From Profundibacterium mesophilum KAUST100406-0324 (GTDB taxonomy: Bacteria > Pseudomonadota > Alphaproteobacteria > Rhodobacterales > Rhodobacteraceae), in assembly GCF_009835145.1 (NCBI RefSeq), contig NZ_APKE01000001.1, positions 62,001 through 126,000 on the forward strand: a stretch of 64,000 nt of DNA, in the 5' to 3' direction. The position numbers were made by a program, and so were the translations under genes. The notes beneath the pieces are model-generated. The model was not told the origin of the DNA, ran no database searches, and worked only from the letters and a program-made list of their open reading frames with translations. Shown piece after piece: positions 56,946 through 64,000 of the stretch (position 1 is its first letter; each line of letters begins with the position of its first letter).

Positions 56946-57707
56946 ATGCTGAAGACACGTATCATTCCCTGCCTCGATGTCGCCGATGGCCGTGTGGTCA
57001 AGGGCGTCAATTTCGTCGATCTCGTGGATGCCGGCGATCCGGTCGACGCCGCGCGCGCCTATGACGCGGCCGGCGCGGACGAGTTGTGCTTTCTCGACAT
57101 TCACGCCACGCACGAGAATCGCGGCACGCTTTATGATCTTGCGCGGCGCACGGCGGAGCATTGCTTCATGCCCCTGACCGTGGGCGGCGGGGTGCGCAGC
57201 CCCGACGACGTGCGCAACCTGCTCCTTGCCGGCGCCGACAAGGTCAGCTTCAATTCCGCCGCGGTCGCCGATCCCGACGTTGTCGCCGCCTCGGCCAATC
57301 GTTTCGGCTCGCAATGCATCGTCGTGGCGATCGATGCCAAGACCGTCGCGCCCGGCCGCTGGGAAATCTTCACCCATGGAGGCCGGCGCGCCACCGGCAT
57401 CGACGCCGTGGAATTCGCGCGAACGGTGGTGGCCAAGGGTGCCGGCGAGATCCTCCTGACCTCCATGGACCGCGACGGAACCCGCTCCGGGTTCAACCTC
57501 GGCCTGACACGCGCCATCTCGGATGCCGTTCGGGTGCCTGTCATCGCCTCCGGAGGGGTCGGCACGCTTGACCATCTCGTCGAGGGGGTGACGGAGGGCG
57601 GCGCCAGCGCGGTTCTTGCCGCGTCGATCTTCCATTTCGGGGATCATTCGATCGGCGAGGCCAAGGCGCACATGGCCGCCGCCGGCATCCCGATGAGGAT
57701 GTCATGA
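56946..57707 (+). CDS. hisF: Imidazole glycerol phosphate synthase cyclase subunit
   Basis: This is the TIM-barrel cyclase that forms IGP and AICAR from PRFAR with ammonia from HisH. It has 253 residues. Its start is [19 protein letters not shown], with the key acid D11, and the partner D in LTSMDRDGT. The glycine-rich phosphate loops [10 protein letters not shown] and [12 protein letters not shown] are present. Its stop codon overlaps the hisE start (ATGA). Confidence 0.97.
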   Translation: MLKTRIIPCLDVADGRVVKGVNFVDLVDAGDPVDAARAYDAAGADELCFLDIHATHENRGTLYDLARRTAEHCFMPLTVGGGVRSPDDVRNLLLAGADKVSFNSAAVADPDVVAASANRFGSQCIVVAIDAKTVAPGRWEIFTHGGRRATGIDAVEFARTVVAKGAGEILLTSMDRDGTRSGFNLGLTRAISDAVRVPVIASGGVGTLDHLVEGVTEGGASAVLAASIFHFGDHSIGEAKAHMAAAGIPMRMS

Positions 57708-58027
57708 GCGCGCTTCACAGGCTCGCCGCCACGATCGAGGCGCGGCGCGGCGCCGATCCGGAAAGCTCCTGGACCGCCAAACTGCTCGACAAGGGTCCCG
57801 AGAAATGTGCCGAGAAATTCGGTGAGGAGGCCGTCGAGGCGATCATCGAAGCGGTCAAGGGGGACCGATCGGCCCTCGTGGGCGAAGCTGCCGACGTGCT
57901 CTATCACCTCCTGGTGATGCTTGCGGCACGCGATCTTGGCCTCGCCGACATCGAGGCCGAACTCGAACGCCGCGAGGGCCGCTCCGGCATCGCCGAGAAA
58001 GCCGCGCGCGGAAAGCCTGCCGGCTAG
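57704..58027 (+). CDS. hisE: Phosphoribosyl-ATP pyrophosphatase
   Basis: This enzyme performs the second step of histidine synthesis, hydrolysing PR-ATP to PR-AMP. It has 107 residues, a stand-alone HisE with the MazG-like helical pattern [21 protein letters not shown] and [14 protein letters not shown]. HisI, the next enzyme, is not in the window. Its ATG overlaps the hisF stop. A stem-loop follows 10 bases after its stop. Confidence 0.95.
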   Translation: MSALHRLAATIEARRGADPESSWTAKLLDKGPEKCAEKFGEEAVEAIIEAVKGDRSALVGEAADVLYHLLVMLAARDLGLADIEAELERREGRSGIAEKAARGKPAG

Positions 58028-58037
58028 GCCGCACCTG

Positions 58038-58058
58038 CCGGGGGCTTCGCGCCCCCGG
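58038..58058. terminator. Hairpin after hisE
   Basis: An 8-bp GC-only stem (58038-58045 with 58051-58058) with a 5-base loop lies 10 bases after the hisE stop, between convergent genes. A TATTTT run appears 12 bases later, inside the dispersed repeat motif, so the combination could act as a terminator in the plus direction. Confidence 0.5.
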
Positions 58059-58068
58059 ATCCCCGCGA

Positions 58069-58090
58069 GGTATTTTCGCGAAGCTGAAGG
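58069..58090 (+). repeat. Dispersed intergenic motif, copy 2
   Basis: The core is TATTTTCGCGAAGCTGAAG on the plus strand, differing at one position from the inverted copy at 56265-56286. It ends immediately before the stop codon of the convergent CoA-binding protein gene. Confidence 0.55.
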
Positions 58091-58558
58091 CTAGAGCGAG
58101 GAGGAGATGATGCCGGTGGCGAAACCGCCCCGACGCAACTCTCCGAACAATCTTTGATACTCGATCTTGGGGCAACGGTCCTGCACCACGGTGATGCCCC
58201 GCTCGCGCGCCCGGTGCGCCGCCGCCTCGTGCCTGACCCCGATCTGCATCCAGATGACCCGCAGGCCCGGGAGCGTCTCGAGTGCCTCGTCCACGAGGGC
58301 CGGGACATGTTCGGAGCGGCGGAAGATGTCGAGCATGTCGATCCGTCCCTCCAAGGATGCCAAGTCCGGCTGCACGGCTCGTCCGAACATCGTCTGCCCC
58401 GCCAGGCCCGGATTGACCGCCGTCACCTCGTAGCCGCGTGCGGCGAGATACCTCGCGACGAAATGGCTGGGCCTGACGGGATTGGCCGACACGCCAACGC
58501 AGGCGATCGTCCGGGTCTCGGTCAGCAATGTCTTCAGTTCGGCGTCATTCAGGCTCAT
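58091..58558 (-). CDS. CoA-binding domain protein (YccU-like)
   Basis: The protein has 155 residues. It has a single Rossmann-type CoA-binding domain, with TIACVGVSANPVRPSHFVARYL near the N-terminus and GYEVTAVNPG next. The pattern VDMLDIFRR-like (IDMLDIFRRSEHVPALVDEAL) and VIWMQIGVRHEAAAHRA are characteristic. The family is cytoplasmic and of unknown role. The ribosome binding site is weak, so the start could shift by a few codons. Confidence 0.9.
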   Translation of the reverse strand: MSLNDAELKTLLTETRTIACVGVSANPVRPSHFVARYLAARGYEVTAVNPGLAGQTMFGRAVQPDLASLEGRIDMLDIFRRSEHVPALVDEALETLPGLRVIWMQIGVRHEAAAHRARERGITVVQDRCPKIEYQRLFGELRRGGFATGIISSSL

Positions 58559-58615
58559 ACCCCGATCTGCACTCGATCCGCGGCCGCGCGCAATGCCGAT
58601 CACGACCCGGCACGC

Positions 58616-58644
58616 AAAAAAGCGCCCGGGACGGACCCGGGCGC
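58616..58644 (-). terminator. Rho-independent terminator, minus strand
   Basis: A perfect 9-bp stem GCGCCCGGG/CCCGGGCGC (58622-58630 with 58636-58644) is followed on the minus strand by TTTTTTG. This is the best intrinsic terminator in the window. It is 127 bases beyond the rlmB stop, leaving a structured stretch between. It also prevents read-through into the next minus-strand gene. Confidence 0.85.
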
Positions 58645-58770
58645 AGGTTTGAACGAGGGACAGTAAGGGTCTCGCGGAGCTGTTCCGTCTCCGCGACCTG
58701 ATGGTCAGATGGGGTTACCCGGCGGCGGCTGCGAGCGCTCTCGCGCAAGCGTGAAGCCCGCGTGAGCCGG

Positions 58771-59553
58771 TCAGCCACGCATCATGGCCGCGTGCAGGCT
58801 CACTGCCGCCGCGTTCGACACGTTGAGCGAGCCGAAGCCGCGCGCAGCGTCGATCCTCGCCAGATGATCGCAGGTCTCTTTCGTGCGGGCCCGCAGGCCA
58901 GGCCCCTCGGCCCCCAGAACGAGCCCCACGGGGCGGCCAGCACCCTGCCCGACCGCTTGCGCAAGGCCCAGCTCGCCCTCAGCGTCGAGCCCGATCAGCA
59001 CGAAACCCATGTCCTTCAGCCGGCCCATTGCCTCCGCGAGATTGCCGACGCGCAGGTAGGGTTGACGCTCGAGCGCGCCCGACGCGGTCTTGGCCAGGGC
59101 GCCGCTCTCGGGCGCCGAATGGCGGGAAGGAGCAATGACCGCCGCCGCGCCGAACACCTCTGCCGAGCGCAGGATGGCCCCGACATTGTGCGGATCCGTC
59201 ACCCGGTCGAGCAGCACCACGAGCGGATGCTCCCCCGACCCGCCGAGGCAGACCTCCTCGAGCGGGCCCCATTCCAGCGGCCGCGTCTCGAGCGCGGCGC
59301 CCTGGTGAACCGAGCCGGGATCGAGCGGGACGGGAAACTTGCGCGGATCGGCGATCTCGGGCGTGATGCCCGACATCTCGATCGCCTTGGTGAGCTTGGC
59401 CTGCGCGTTGCGCGTCACCACAAGGCGCAGCTTCTGGCGCGCCGTGTTCTCGAGGGCATCACGGACCGCGTGCAGGCCGAAAAGCCAATGCGTCTGGTTG
59501 GCCTCCGCCCGCGCGCCGCGCTCCTTGTCGATCACCCATTTCGGCTTTTTCAT
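58771..59553 (-). CDS. rlmB: 23S rRNA (guanosine-2'-O-)-methyltransferase RlmB (SpoU family)
   Basis: This 260-residue SPOUT methyltransferase probably methylates the 23S rRNA G2251 ribose. The N-terminal substrate-binding part (about 1-95) includes HWLFGLHAVRDALEN. The SPOUT domain has motif 1 NVGAILRSAEVFGAAAV, motif 2 GLVLGAEGPGL and motif 3 LNVSNAAAVSLH. The start is chosen at the ATG with an AGGATGG site; a slightly longer form is possible. It is divergent from tRNA-Tyr. Confidence 0.93.
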   Translation of the reverse strand: MKKPKWVIDKERGARAEANQTHWLFGLHAVRDALENTARQKLRLVVTRNAQAKLTKAIEMSGITPEIADPRKFPVPLDPGSVHQGAALETRPLEWGPLEEVCLGGSGEHPLVVLLDRVTDPHNVGAILRSAEVFGAAAVIAPSRHSAPESGALAKTASGALERQPYLRVGNLAEAMGRLKDMGFVLIGLDAEGELGLAQAVGQGAGRPVGLVLGAEGPGLRARTKETCDHLARIDAARGFGSLNVSNAAAVSLHAAMMRG

Positions 59554-59636
59554 GACGGTTCCATCCTGTTCGGCGCCCATTCGTCCCTCGCGCGACCCAT
59601 GCGGGGCGCACCGCCCGAGCGCAAGGATTTTTCCTG

Positions 59637-59665
59637 TTGACGCTGCCGGGAGGCACTTGTATCCC
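59637..59665 (+). promoter_or_regulatory. Promoter of tRNA-Tyr
   Basis: TTGACG (59637-59642) and TATCCC (59660-59665) have an exact 17-base spacer. The expected start site, near 59672, is about 35 bases before the mature tRNA. The position and spacing are good; the -10 match is partial. Confidence 0.6.
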
Positions 59666-59706
59666 ACGCCTCGCCGGATGGGGCAAACACCCCGGACATG
59701 GCAAGT

Positions 59707-59790
59707 GGGCGACAGGCCGCAAGGTGTGGCAGGGGACTGTAACTCCCTCGCGGAGACGCACGCCTGGTTCGATTCCAGGGTCGCCCACCA
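59707..59790 (+). tRNA. tRNA-Tyr (GTA anticodon)
   Basis: The 84-base gene includes the encoded CCA. The acceptor stem is GGGCGAC/GTCGCCC. The anticodon GTA is at 59739-59741 in the loop CTGTAAC, with the stem GGGGA/TCCCT. A long variable arm (about 12 bases, GCGGAGACGCAC) as expected for tRNA-Tyr and a T-loop GTTCGAT follow. The anticodon identity is direct from the sequence. Confidence 0.96.
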
Positions 59791-60066
59791 CTTGCTTCTT
59801 GACATCACCATGCTTTGAAATGCCCAGACCGTCTTGGCCTGCGTCCCATGTGGGTCTATAGGGCCCGGGCGCCCGGCGTCCCTTTCGCACGCCCTGCCCG
59901 GCCCGCCCGCATGGGGGACGATCGACAGGAAAACGGGTCCCATGCGAGTTAGTTGCCTCGCCGGGCTTGATCCGGGCCGATGAAGGGCGTAAAGCCCCGC
60001 GGACCAATTCATGCGAATTCCACATGACCACCGGGCCAGCGGCCCCCGAACCATCGAGGTTGAGAC

Positions 60067-60273
60067 ATGGCTGTCCCTCAGAATAAGATCACGAAGTCGC
60101 GTCGCAACATGCGCCGTGCCCATGATGCCCTGACCCCCGGCAACCCTGCCGAGTGCCCCAATTGCGGTGAGCTCAAGCGTCCGCATCACGTCTGCGGCGC
60201 CTGCGGTCACTATGCCGAGCGCGAAGTCGTCGCTCAGGCGGCAGAGGTCGATCTCGACGACGACGCGGCCTGA
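60067..60273 (+). CDS. rpmF: 50S ribosomal protein L32
   Basis: The protein has 68 residues, a normal L32. The start [19 protein letters not shown] is typical. The zinc-ribbon form is intact: [17 protein letters not shown]. It is followed, after 16 bases, by plsX, an arrangement often conserved across bacteria and linking ribosome and fatty acid synthesis. Nothing else is identified in the 59791-60066 upstream stretch. Confidence 0.97.
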   Translation: MAVPQNKITKSRRNMRRAHDALTPGNPAECPNCGELKRPHHVCGACGHYAEREVVAQAAEVDLDDDAA

Positions 60274-60289
60274 AGGCGCGGCGGCTCGC

Positions 60290-61405
60290 ATGGGCATGTC
60301 CCCCCAAGGACGACAGGCACAGGCAGCCGCAAGCTCCGAGGATGCCGATCCGCCGGTCATCTCGGTTGATGCGATGGGCGGCGATCAGGGTCCGGCCGCG
60401 GTCGTGGCCGGTGTCGTCCGCGCCGCCCGCCAGCATGGCGAGGCGCGTTTCCTGCTGCATGGGCGCTCCGCCGAACTCGCGCCGTTGCTCGCCAAGGCGG
60501 GACTTGGCGCGCGCGCCGAGTTGCGCAAGGCGGATGGCGTCGTCACGATGGACGACAAGCCCAGCCATGTCATGCGTCATGGCAAGGACACCTCCATGTG
60601 GTCGGCGATCAGCGCGGTGCGTGCCGGCGAAGCCAGCGCGGCCGTAAGCTGTGGCAATACGGGCGCGCTGATGGCCGTCTCGATGCTGCGCCTGCGCAAG
60701 ATCGAGGGGGTCAACCGCCCCGCCATCGCCTGCCTCTGGCCCTCGCGCGGGGCATCCGGCTTCAACGTGATGCTCGATGTCGGCGCCGATATCAGGGCCG
60801 ATCAGACCGACCTTCTGCAATATGCCCTGATGGGAGCCGCCTATGCGCGCAACGGGCTCCAGATCGAGCAGCCGCGTGTCGGCCTGCTCAATGTCGGCAC
60901 CGAAGAGCACAAGGGGCGTGCCGAGCTCAAGGCGGCGCATGAGCTGCTGAGCGTCAACGCGGGTGAGGCCGGCTTCGATTTCGTCGGCTTCGTGGAGGGC
61001 GGCGACATTCCCTCCGACAGGGTCGATGTGATCGTCACCGACGGCTTCACAGGCAACGTGGCGCTGAAGACCGGCGAGGGTACCGCGACGCTGATCCGCG
61101 ACCTGCTGCGCGACGCGCTCCAGACCGGCCTTCTGTCGAAGCTCGGCGCCGTGCTTGCCATGGGCTCCTTCAAGAAATTGCAGACCAGGATCGACCCGCG
61201 ACAGGTCAATGGCGGCGTCTTCCTCGGGCTCAACGGAACGGTGGTCAAGAGCCACGGCTCGGCGGATGCGACCGGCATCGCCGCGGCACTCTCGCTCGCC
61301 GTCACCCTGTCCCGCAGCGGCTTCCAGCGGCGCCTTGCCGCCCGTGTTGCAACCGTGAACGCACTTCGACAAGATGCTCACAGCCCCGAACAAGACGGAT
61401 CCTGA
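60290..61405 (+). CDS. plsX: Phosphate acyltransferase PlsX
   Basis: This enzyme forms acyl-phosphate from acyl-ACP, the first step of PlsY-dependent phospholipid synthesis. It has 371 residues. The start ISVDAMGGDQGPAAVVAGVV and ASAAVSCGNTGALMA and VDVIVTDGFTGNVALKTGEG motifs are diagnostic. The first 20 residues (Gln/Ala-rich) precede the conserved core, so a start slightly downstream (ATG 60296) is possible. The ribosome binding site is weak. It precedes fabH by 4 bases. Confidence 0.95.
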   Translation: MGMSPQGRQAQAAASSEDADPPVISVDAMGGDQGPAAVVAGVVRAARQHGEARFLLHGRSAELAPLLAKAGLGARAELRKADGVVTMDDKPSHVMRHGKDTSMWSAISAVRAGEASAAVSCGNTGALMAVSMLRLRKIEGVNRPAIACLWPSRGASGFNVMLDVGADIRADQTDLLQYALMGAAYARNGLQIEQPRVGLLNVGTEEHKGRAELKAAHELLSVNAGEAGFDFVGFVEGGDIPSDRVDVIVTDGFTGNVALKTGEGTATLIRDLLRDALQTGLLSKLGAVLAMGSFKKLQTRIDPRQVNGGVFLGLNGTVVKSHGSADATGIAAALSLAVTLSRSGFQRRLAARVATVNALRQDAHSPEQDGS

Positions 61406-61409
61406 CAGC

Positions 61410-62381
61410 ATGACGAGACGAGCCGTGGTCCGCGGAGCCGGCCACTATCTGCCCGAGCGCGTGGTGCCGAACGCCGAGTTCGAAGGCTCCATCGACACGT
61501 CCGACGAATGGATCCGCAGCCGGTCGGGCATCGAGCGGCGCCATTTCGCGGCAGAGGGCGAGACCACCTCCGATCTCGCGGCCCGGGCGGCCGAGGCTGC
61601 CCTGAGCGACGCGGGGATGGACGCGGCGCGCATCGACGCGATCATCCTGGCGACATCCACGGCCGACATGACCTTCCCCTCCGCGGCTACGATGGTGCAG
61701 GCGAAACTGGGCATGCAGTCGGGCTTCGCATTCGACGTGCAGGCGGTTTGCGCCGGGTTCGTCTATGCGCTGAGCACGGCGAACGCGCTGCTCGTTTCCG
61801 GGCAGGTCGACCGGGTCCTGGTGATCGGTGCCGAGACGTTCAGCCGGATCATGGACTGGAGCGACCGCTCGACCTCGGTTCTCTTTGGTGACGGCGCCGG
61901 CGCCCTCGTGCTCGAGGCCGAGGATGGCAGCGGCGCGGCATCCGATCGCGGCATCCTGTCATCCGACCTCAATTCCGACGGCCGCTTCCGCGACCTCCTC
62001 TATGTCGATGGCGGAGTCGCCACGCGCGATACAGGCTATCTGCGGATGCAGGGCAAGGAAGTGTTCAGGCACGCCGTCGAGAAGCTGGCGCAGACCGCGC
62101 ATCAAGCTCTCGACAAGGCGGGACTGACCCCTGCCGACGTGGACTGGATCGTGCCCCACCAGGCGAATCTGCGGATCATCAAGGCGACCGCGCAGCGAAT
62201 GGACCTGCCGATGGAGAAGGTGATCGTCACCGTTCAGGATCATGGCAACACCTCCGCCGCCTCCATTCCCCTCGCCCTGTCGGTGGGCAAGCAGCGCGGC
62301 CTGATCAAGCAGGGCCAGCTGCTCGTGACCGAGGCAATCGGCGGCGGCCTTGCATGGGGCTCGGTGGTGCTGCGCTGGTAG
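61410..62381 (+). CDS. fabH: 3-oxoacyl-[acyl-carrier-protein] synthase III
   Basis: This enzyme condenses acetyl-CoA with malonyl-ACP to start fatty acid synthesis. It has 323 residues. The catalytic triad is C114 (AVCAGF), His in VPHQANLRI and Asn in HGNTSAAS. The start follows the plsX stop by 4 bases, without a strong site of its own, consistent with translational coupling. Confidence 0.97.
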   Translation: MTRRAVVRGAGHYLPERVVPNAEFEGSIDTSDEWIRSRSGIERRHFAAEGETTSDLAARAAEAALSDAGMDAARIDAIILATSTADMTFPSAATMVQAKLGMQSGFAFDVQAVCAGFVYALSTANALLVSGQVDRVLVIGAETFSRIMDWSDRSTSVLFGDGAGALVLEAEDGSGAASDRGILSSDLNSDGRFRDLLYVDGGVATRDTGYLRMQGKEVFRHAVEKLAQTAHQALDKAGLTPADVDWIVPHQANLRIIKATAQRMDLPMEKVIVTVQDHGNTSAASIPLALSVGKQRGLIKQGQLLVTEAIGGGLAWGSVVLRW

Positions 62382-62448
62382 GTCACGCCCGGCACCGGTG
62401 GTATACCGCTCATACCTTGCTTTAGGCGCATTCTCCAAGCGTCTGATA

Positions 62449-62477
62449 TTGACAAGATTTCCCGAAAGGATCATGTT
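62449..62477 (+). promoter_or_regulatory. Promoter upstream of ihfA
   Basis: A consensus TTGACA (62449-62454) and CATGTT (62472-62477) are separated by 17 bases, 28 bases before the ihfA start. The -35 is perfect, the -10 partial. It gives ihfA its own promoter after fabH. Confidence 0.6.
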
Positions 62478-62504
62478 TTCCCAACATCATCGGGGGATCA
62501 TGCA

Positions 62505-62807
62505 ATGAGCGAAAAGACGTTGACACGAATGGATCTCAGCGAATGCGTGTTTCGCGAGGTCGGGTTGAGTCGGAACGAATCCGCTCAACTTGTGGAATCG
62601 GTGCTCACGAGCATGTCGGATGCGCTCGTGGCCGGGGAGACGGTGAAGATCTCCTCCTTCGGCACGTTCAGCGTCCGCGCCAAGGCGGCAAGGGTCGGAC
62701 GCAATCCGAAGACCGGCGAGGAGGTTCCGATCCATCCGCGCCGTGTCCTGACCTTTCGGCCCTCCCATCTGATGAAGGACCGCGTCGCGGCCGGCAACAA
62801 GAAGTAG
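62505..62807 (+). CDS. ihfA: Integration host factor alpha subunit
   Basis: This nucleoid protein bends DNA as a heterodimer with IhfB. It has 100 residues. The DNABII features are [26 protein letters not shown] and the arm region with [29 protein letters not shown]. The alpha assignment rests on the N-terminal pattern and this synteny (plsX-fabH-ihfA-merR), which is common in alphaproteobacteria. A GGGGGA site precedes the ATG. Confidence 0.95.
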   Translation: MSEKTLTRMDLSECVFREVGLSRNESAQLVESVLTSMSDALVAGETVKISSFGTFSVRAKAARVGRNPKTGEEVPIHPRRVLTFRPSHLMKDRVAAGNKK

Positions 62808-62824
62808 AACGAGCAGAGCGCAGC

Positions 62825-63613
62825 ATGGAAAAATCACCAGATGCCTTTCGCACCATAAGCGAGGTCGCCGACTGGCTCGACGTACCGACGCATGTGCTGC
62901 GGTTCTGGGAAAGCCGTTTCACGCAGATCAAGCCGGTCAAGCGGGCCGGCGGGCGGCGCTACTACCGCCCGGCAGACATGGAACTGCTCGGCGGCATCAA
63001 GCGTCTGCTGCATGACGATGGGCTGACCATCAGGGGCGTGCAGAAGCTCCTGCGTGAGGATGGTGTCAAGCATGTCTCCTCCCTGTCGGCGCCGCTCGGC
63101 ATCGGCGAGGAGCCGGCGCAGGATGCCGGGCCGCCCCCGGTGCCCAAGCATCGCCAGCAACCCGCCCCGGCCCGGACATCTCACACGGCGCCGCCCGCCG
63201 AGGATGCCAATGTCGTCCAGCTGCAACCGGCACGCCCCGGCGCCGGGCGTTCCGGCACGCCGCTCGAGCTGGCGGACGGCACCCCCCACCGCGCCTTCAA
63301 CGAAGATCACGCCGATCTCGTCTCCAGCGGGAATGGCCGCGGAAATGGTGGAAGGCACGTACCTTCCCAAGAGGATCAGGAGCATGACGCGGCACGCCGC
63401 GGCGTCTCCACCGCATTCGCGAGCGATGCGCCCGAGCAGGACCCGGCAGATGACGATCCGGCCTTTGCCGGCGGCGATCCGGTCCTTCTCGCCGCGCTCG
63501 AGATCGCAGGCGCGGCCTCGGGCCGCGATGCCCTGCCCGATCCCGCGGTGATCGGACAGTTGCACCAGCGCCTGTCGGCCCTGCATGAACGCCTCTCCAT
63601 CCGCCAAGGGTGA
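62825..63613 (+). CDS. MerR-family transcriptional regulator with long disordered C-terminus
   Basis: The protein has 262 residues. The N-terminal MerR DNA-binding domain (about 8-82) has [24 protein letters not shown] and [31 protein letters not shown]. The rest is Pro/Ala/Asp-rich and probably disordered except for a short helix near the end ([15 protein letters not shown]). No effector-binding Cys or known ligand domain is visible. It follows ihfA by 17 bases and is probably cotranscribed, an arrangement common in alphaproteobacteria. Confidence 0.92.
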   Translation: MEKSPDAFRTISEVADWLDVPTHVLRFWESRFTQIKPVKRAGGRRYYRPADMELLGGIKRLLHDDGLTIRGVQKLLREDGVKHVSSLSAPLGIGEEPAQDAGPPPVPKHRQQPAPARTSHTAPPAEDANVVQLQPARPGAGRSGTPLELADGTPHRAFNEDHADLVSSGNGRGNGGRHVPSQEDQEHDAARRGVSTAFASDAPEQDPADDDPAFAGGDPVLLAALEIAGAASGRDALPDPAVIGQLHQRLSALHERLSIRQG

Positions 63614-63688
63614 TCCGCGCAAAAAGGCCAGAGAATTGCCCGATCTGCCCTTGCCTCCGCCGTTCGATCGGTTAAAAGCAGCCGCAGT

Positions 63689-63765
63689 CGGGCTATGGCG
63701 CAGCCTGGTAGCGCGTCCGTCTGGGGGACGGAAGGTCGCAGGTTCGAGTCCTGCTAGCCCGACCA
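63689..63765 (+). tRNA. tRNA-Pro (GGG anticodon)
   Basis: The 77-base gene includes the encoded CCA. The acceptor stem is CGGGCTA/TAGCCCG. The anticodon GGG (63723-63725) lies in the loop CTGGGGG, with the stem TCCGT/ACGGA. The T-arm is GCAGG-TTCGAGT-CCTGC. It stands between the merR gene and dcd. Confidence 0.96.
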
Positions 63766-63774
63766 AACCGACAT

Positions 63775-63810
63775 CGCCCGCCGCCCGAAAGGGCAGCGGG
63801 CGTTCGTCTT
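63775..63810 (+). terminator. Terminator after tRNA-Pro
   Basis: A 12-position stem with one mismatch (63775-63786 with 63791-63802) and a GAAA tetraloop is followed by TTCGTCTT. It lies 10 bases after the tRNA end and 14 bases upstream of the dcd start. Confidence 0.75.
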
Positions 63811-63823
63811 TCAGGAGCGCGTC

Positions 63824-64000
63824 ATGACAGGTGTCCTTCCCAGCCAGGCGATCGCCCAGCTGATCGACCGCCGCGTGATCGACGCCCCGATCCCCGTGCA
63901 CCGCGATCAGCTGCAACCGGCCTCTCTCGACCTCAGGCTCGGCAGCATCGCCTACAGGGTGAGGGCCTCCTTCCTCGCCGGTCACGGCAAGTCGGTGGCC
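63824..64000 (+). CDS. dcd: dCTP deaminase, N-terminal part (truncated by window end)
   Basis: Only the first 59 residues are present. VLPSQAIAQLIDRRVIDAP and DQLQPASLDLRLGSIAYRV match the start of dCTP deaminase, with the conserved Q-P-A-S-L-D-L-R-L-G. The spacing and the segment RASFLAGHG match the longer alphaproteobacterial two-domain form rather than the 190-residue E. coli type, but this cannot be confirmed here. An AGGAG site precedes the ATG. Confidence 0.88.
   Translation, partial: MTGVLPSQAIAQLIDRRVIDAPIPVHRDQLQPASLDLRLGSIAYRVRASFLAGHGKSVA

Noticed and set aside
58650-58740. Possible tRNA on the minus strand because of a GTTCAAAC segment.
   Set aside because: No acceptor stem, no clover-leaf pairing and no anticodon arm could be built; only a long hairpin and terminator are present.

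Overview
The window is high-GC, gene-dense chromosomal DNA from an alphaproteobacterium, most likely a marine member of the Rhodobacteraceae/Roseobacter group. The supporting signs are a dmdA-acuI dimethylsulfoniopropionate (DMSP) locus, a circularly permuted two-piece tmRNA beside sspB, aerobic-type cobaltochelatase genes cobS/cobT, small alphaproteobacterial families (DUF4169, DUF3572, DUF983), a VPLPA-CTERM protein and a GAAC-N7-GAAC LexA box. I see no insertion sequence, prophage, integron, CRISPR array, rRNA operon or plasmid-type gene. Base composition and codon style look uniform throughout, so this reads as core chromosome.

Layout. 1-5 kb (minus strand): a truncated BCCT transporter, acuI and dmdA (DMSP uptake and demethylation), then a Cys-rich soluble/membrane pair (DUF1326, DUF2182). 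5-11 kb: an orphan polyamine-type binding protein, ssrA, sspB, fumC, a VPLPA-CTERM protein, DUF4169 with a ribbon-helix-helix protein, and cytochrome P460. 11-16 kb: a RACo-type corrinoid activator joined to a possible glycosyltransferase, then an ECF sigma/anti-sigma pair. 16-23 kb: cobS and cobT, separated by an opposite-strand gene for a Ser/Thr/Asp-repeat secreted protein, then a PepP-type peptidase and DUF427. 23-31 kb: a ClC channel, a Sel1 protein overlapping a di-haem peroxidase head to head, and a four-gene operon resembling AttE-AttFG-AttH plus a PNPOx-like protein. 31-35 kb: a FAD-oxidoreductase/SelD fusion facing mnmH. 35-41 kb: a lytic transglycosylase, an H-NOX-like/GGDEF operon, a HAD phosphatase, DUF3572, a PleD-like diguanylate cyclase, DUF983 and a Nudix hydrolase. 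41-47 kb: a thioesterase, a lipocalin lipoprotein, an aldo/keto reductase, an SOS-boxed imuA-like gene and metG. 47-53 kb: aceE-aceF-lpdA with a phasin gene. 53-58 kb: hisB, hisH, hisA, hisF and hisE, interrupted by opposite-strand genes for two small exported proteins. 58-64 kb: a CoA-binding protein, rlmB, tRNA-Tyr, rpmF-plsX-fabH-ihfA-merR, tRNA-Pro and a truncated dCTP deaminase gene.

The main functional themes are DMSP use, trans-translation with its adaptor, late cobalamin synthesis (cobaltochelatase), selenium use for tRNA (SelD plus MnmH), c-di-GMP signalling (two cyclases within 5 kb) and acetyl-CoA supply coupled to a phasin. The most unusual points are an H-NOX-like protein whose proximal haem histidine is replaced by arginine but which is still coupled to an intact diguanylate cyclase; the Cys-rich DUF1326/DUF2182 pair; an AttEFGH-like ABC/lipocalin operon; a tmRNA tag with a run of Asn; and the 21-bp head-to-head overlap of two signal-peptide genes. 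All functional calls rest on reading the sequence and on recalled family features; no database search was run.
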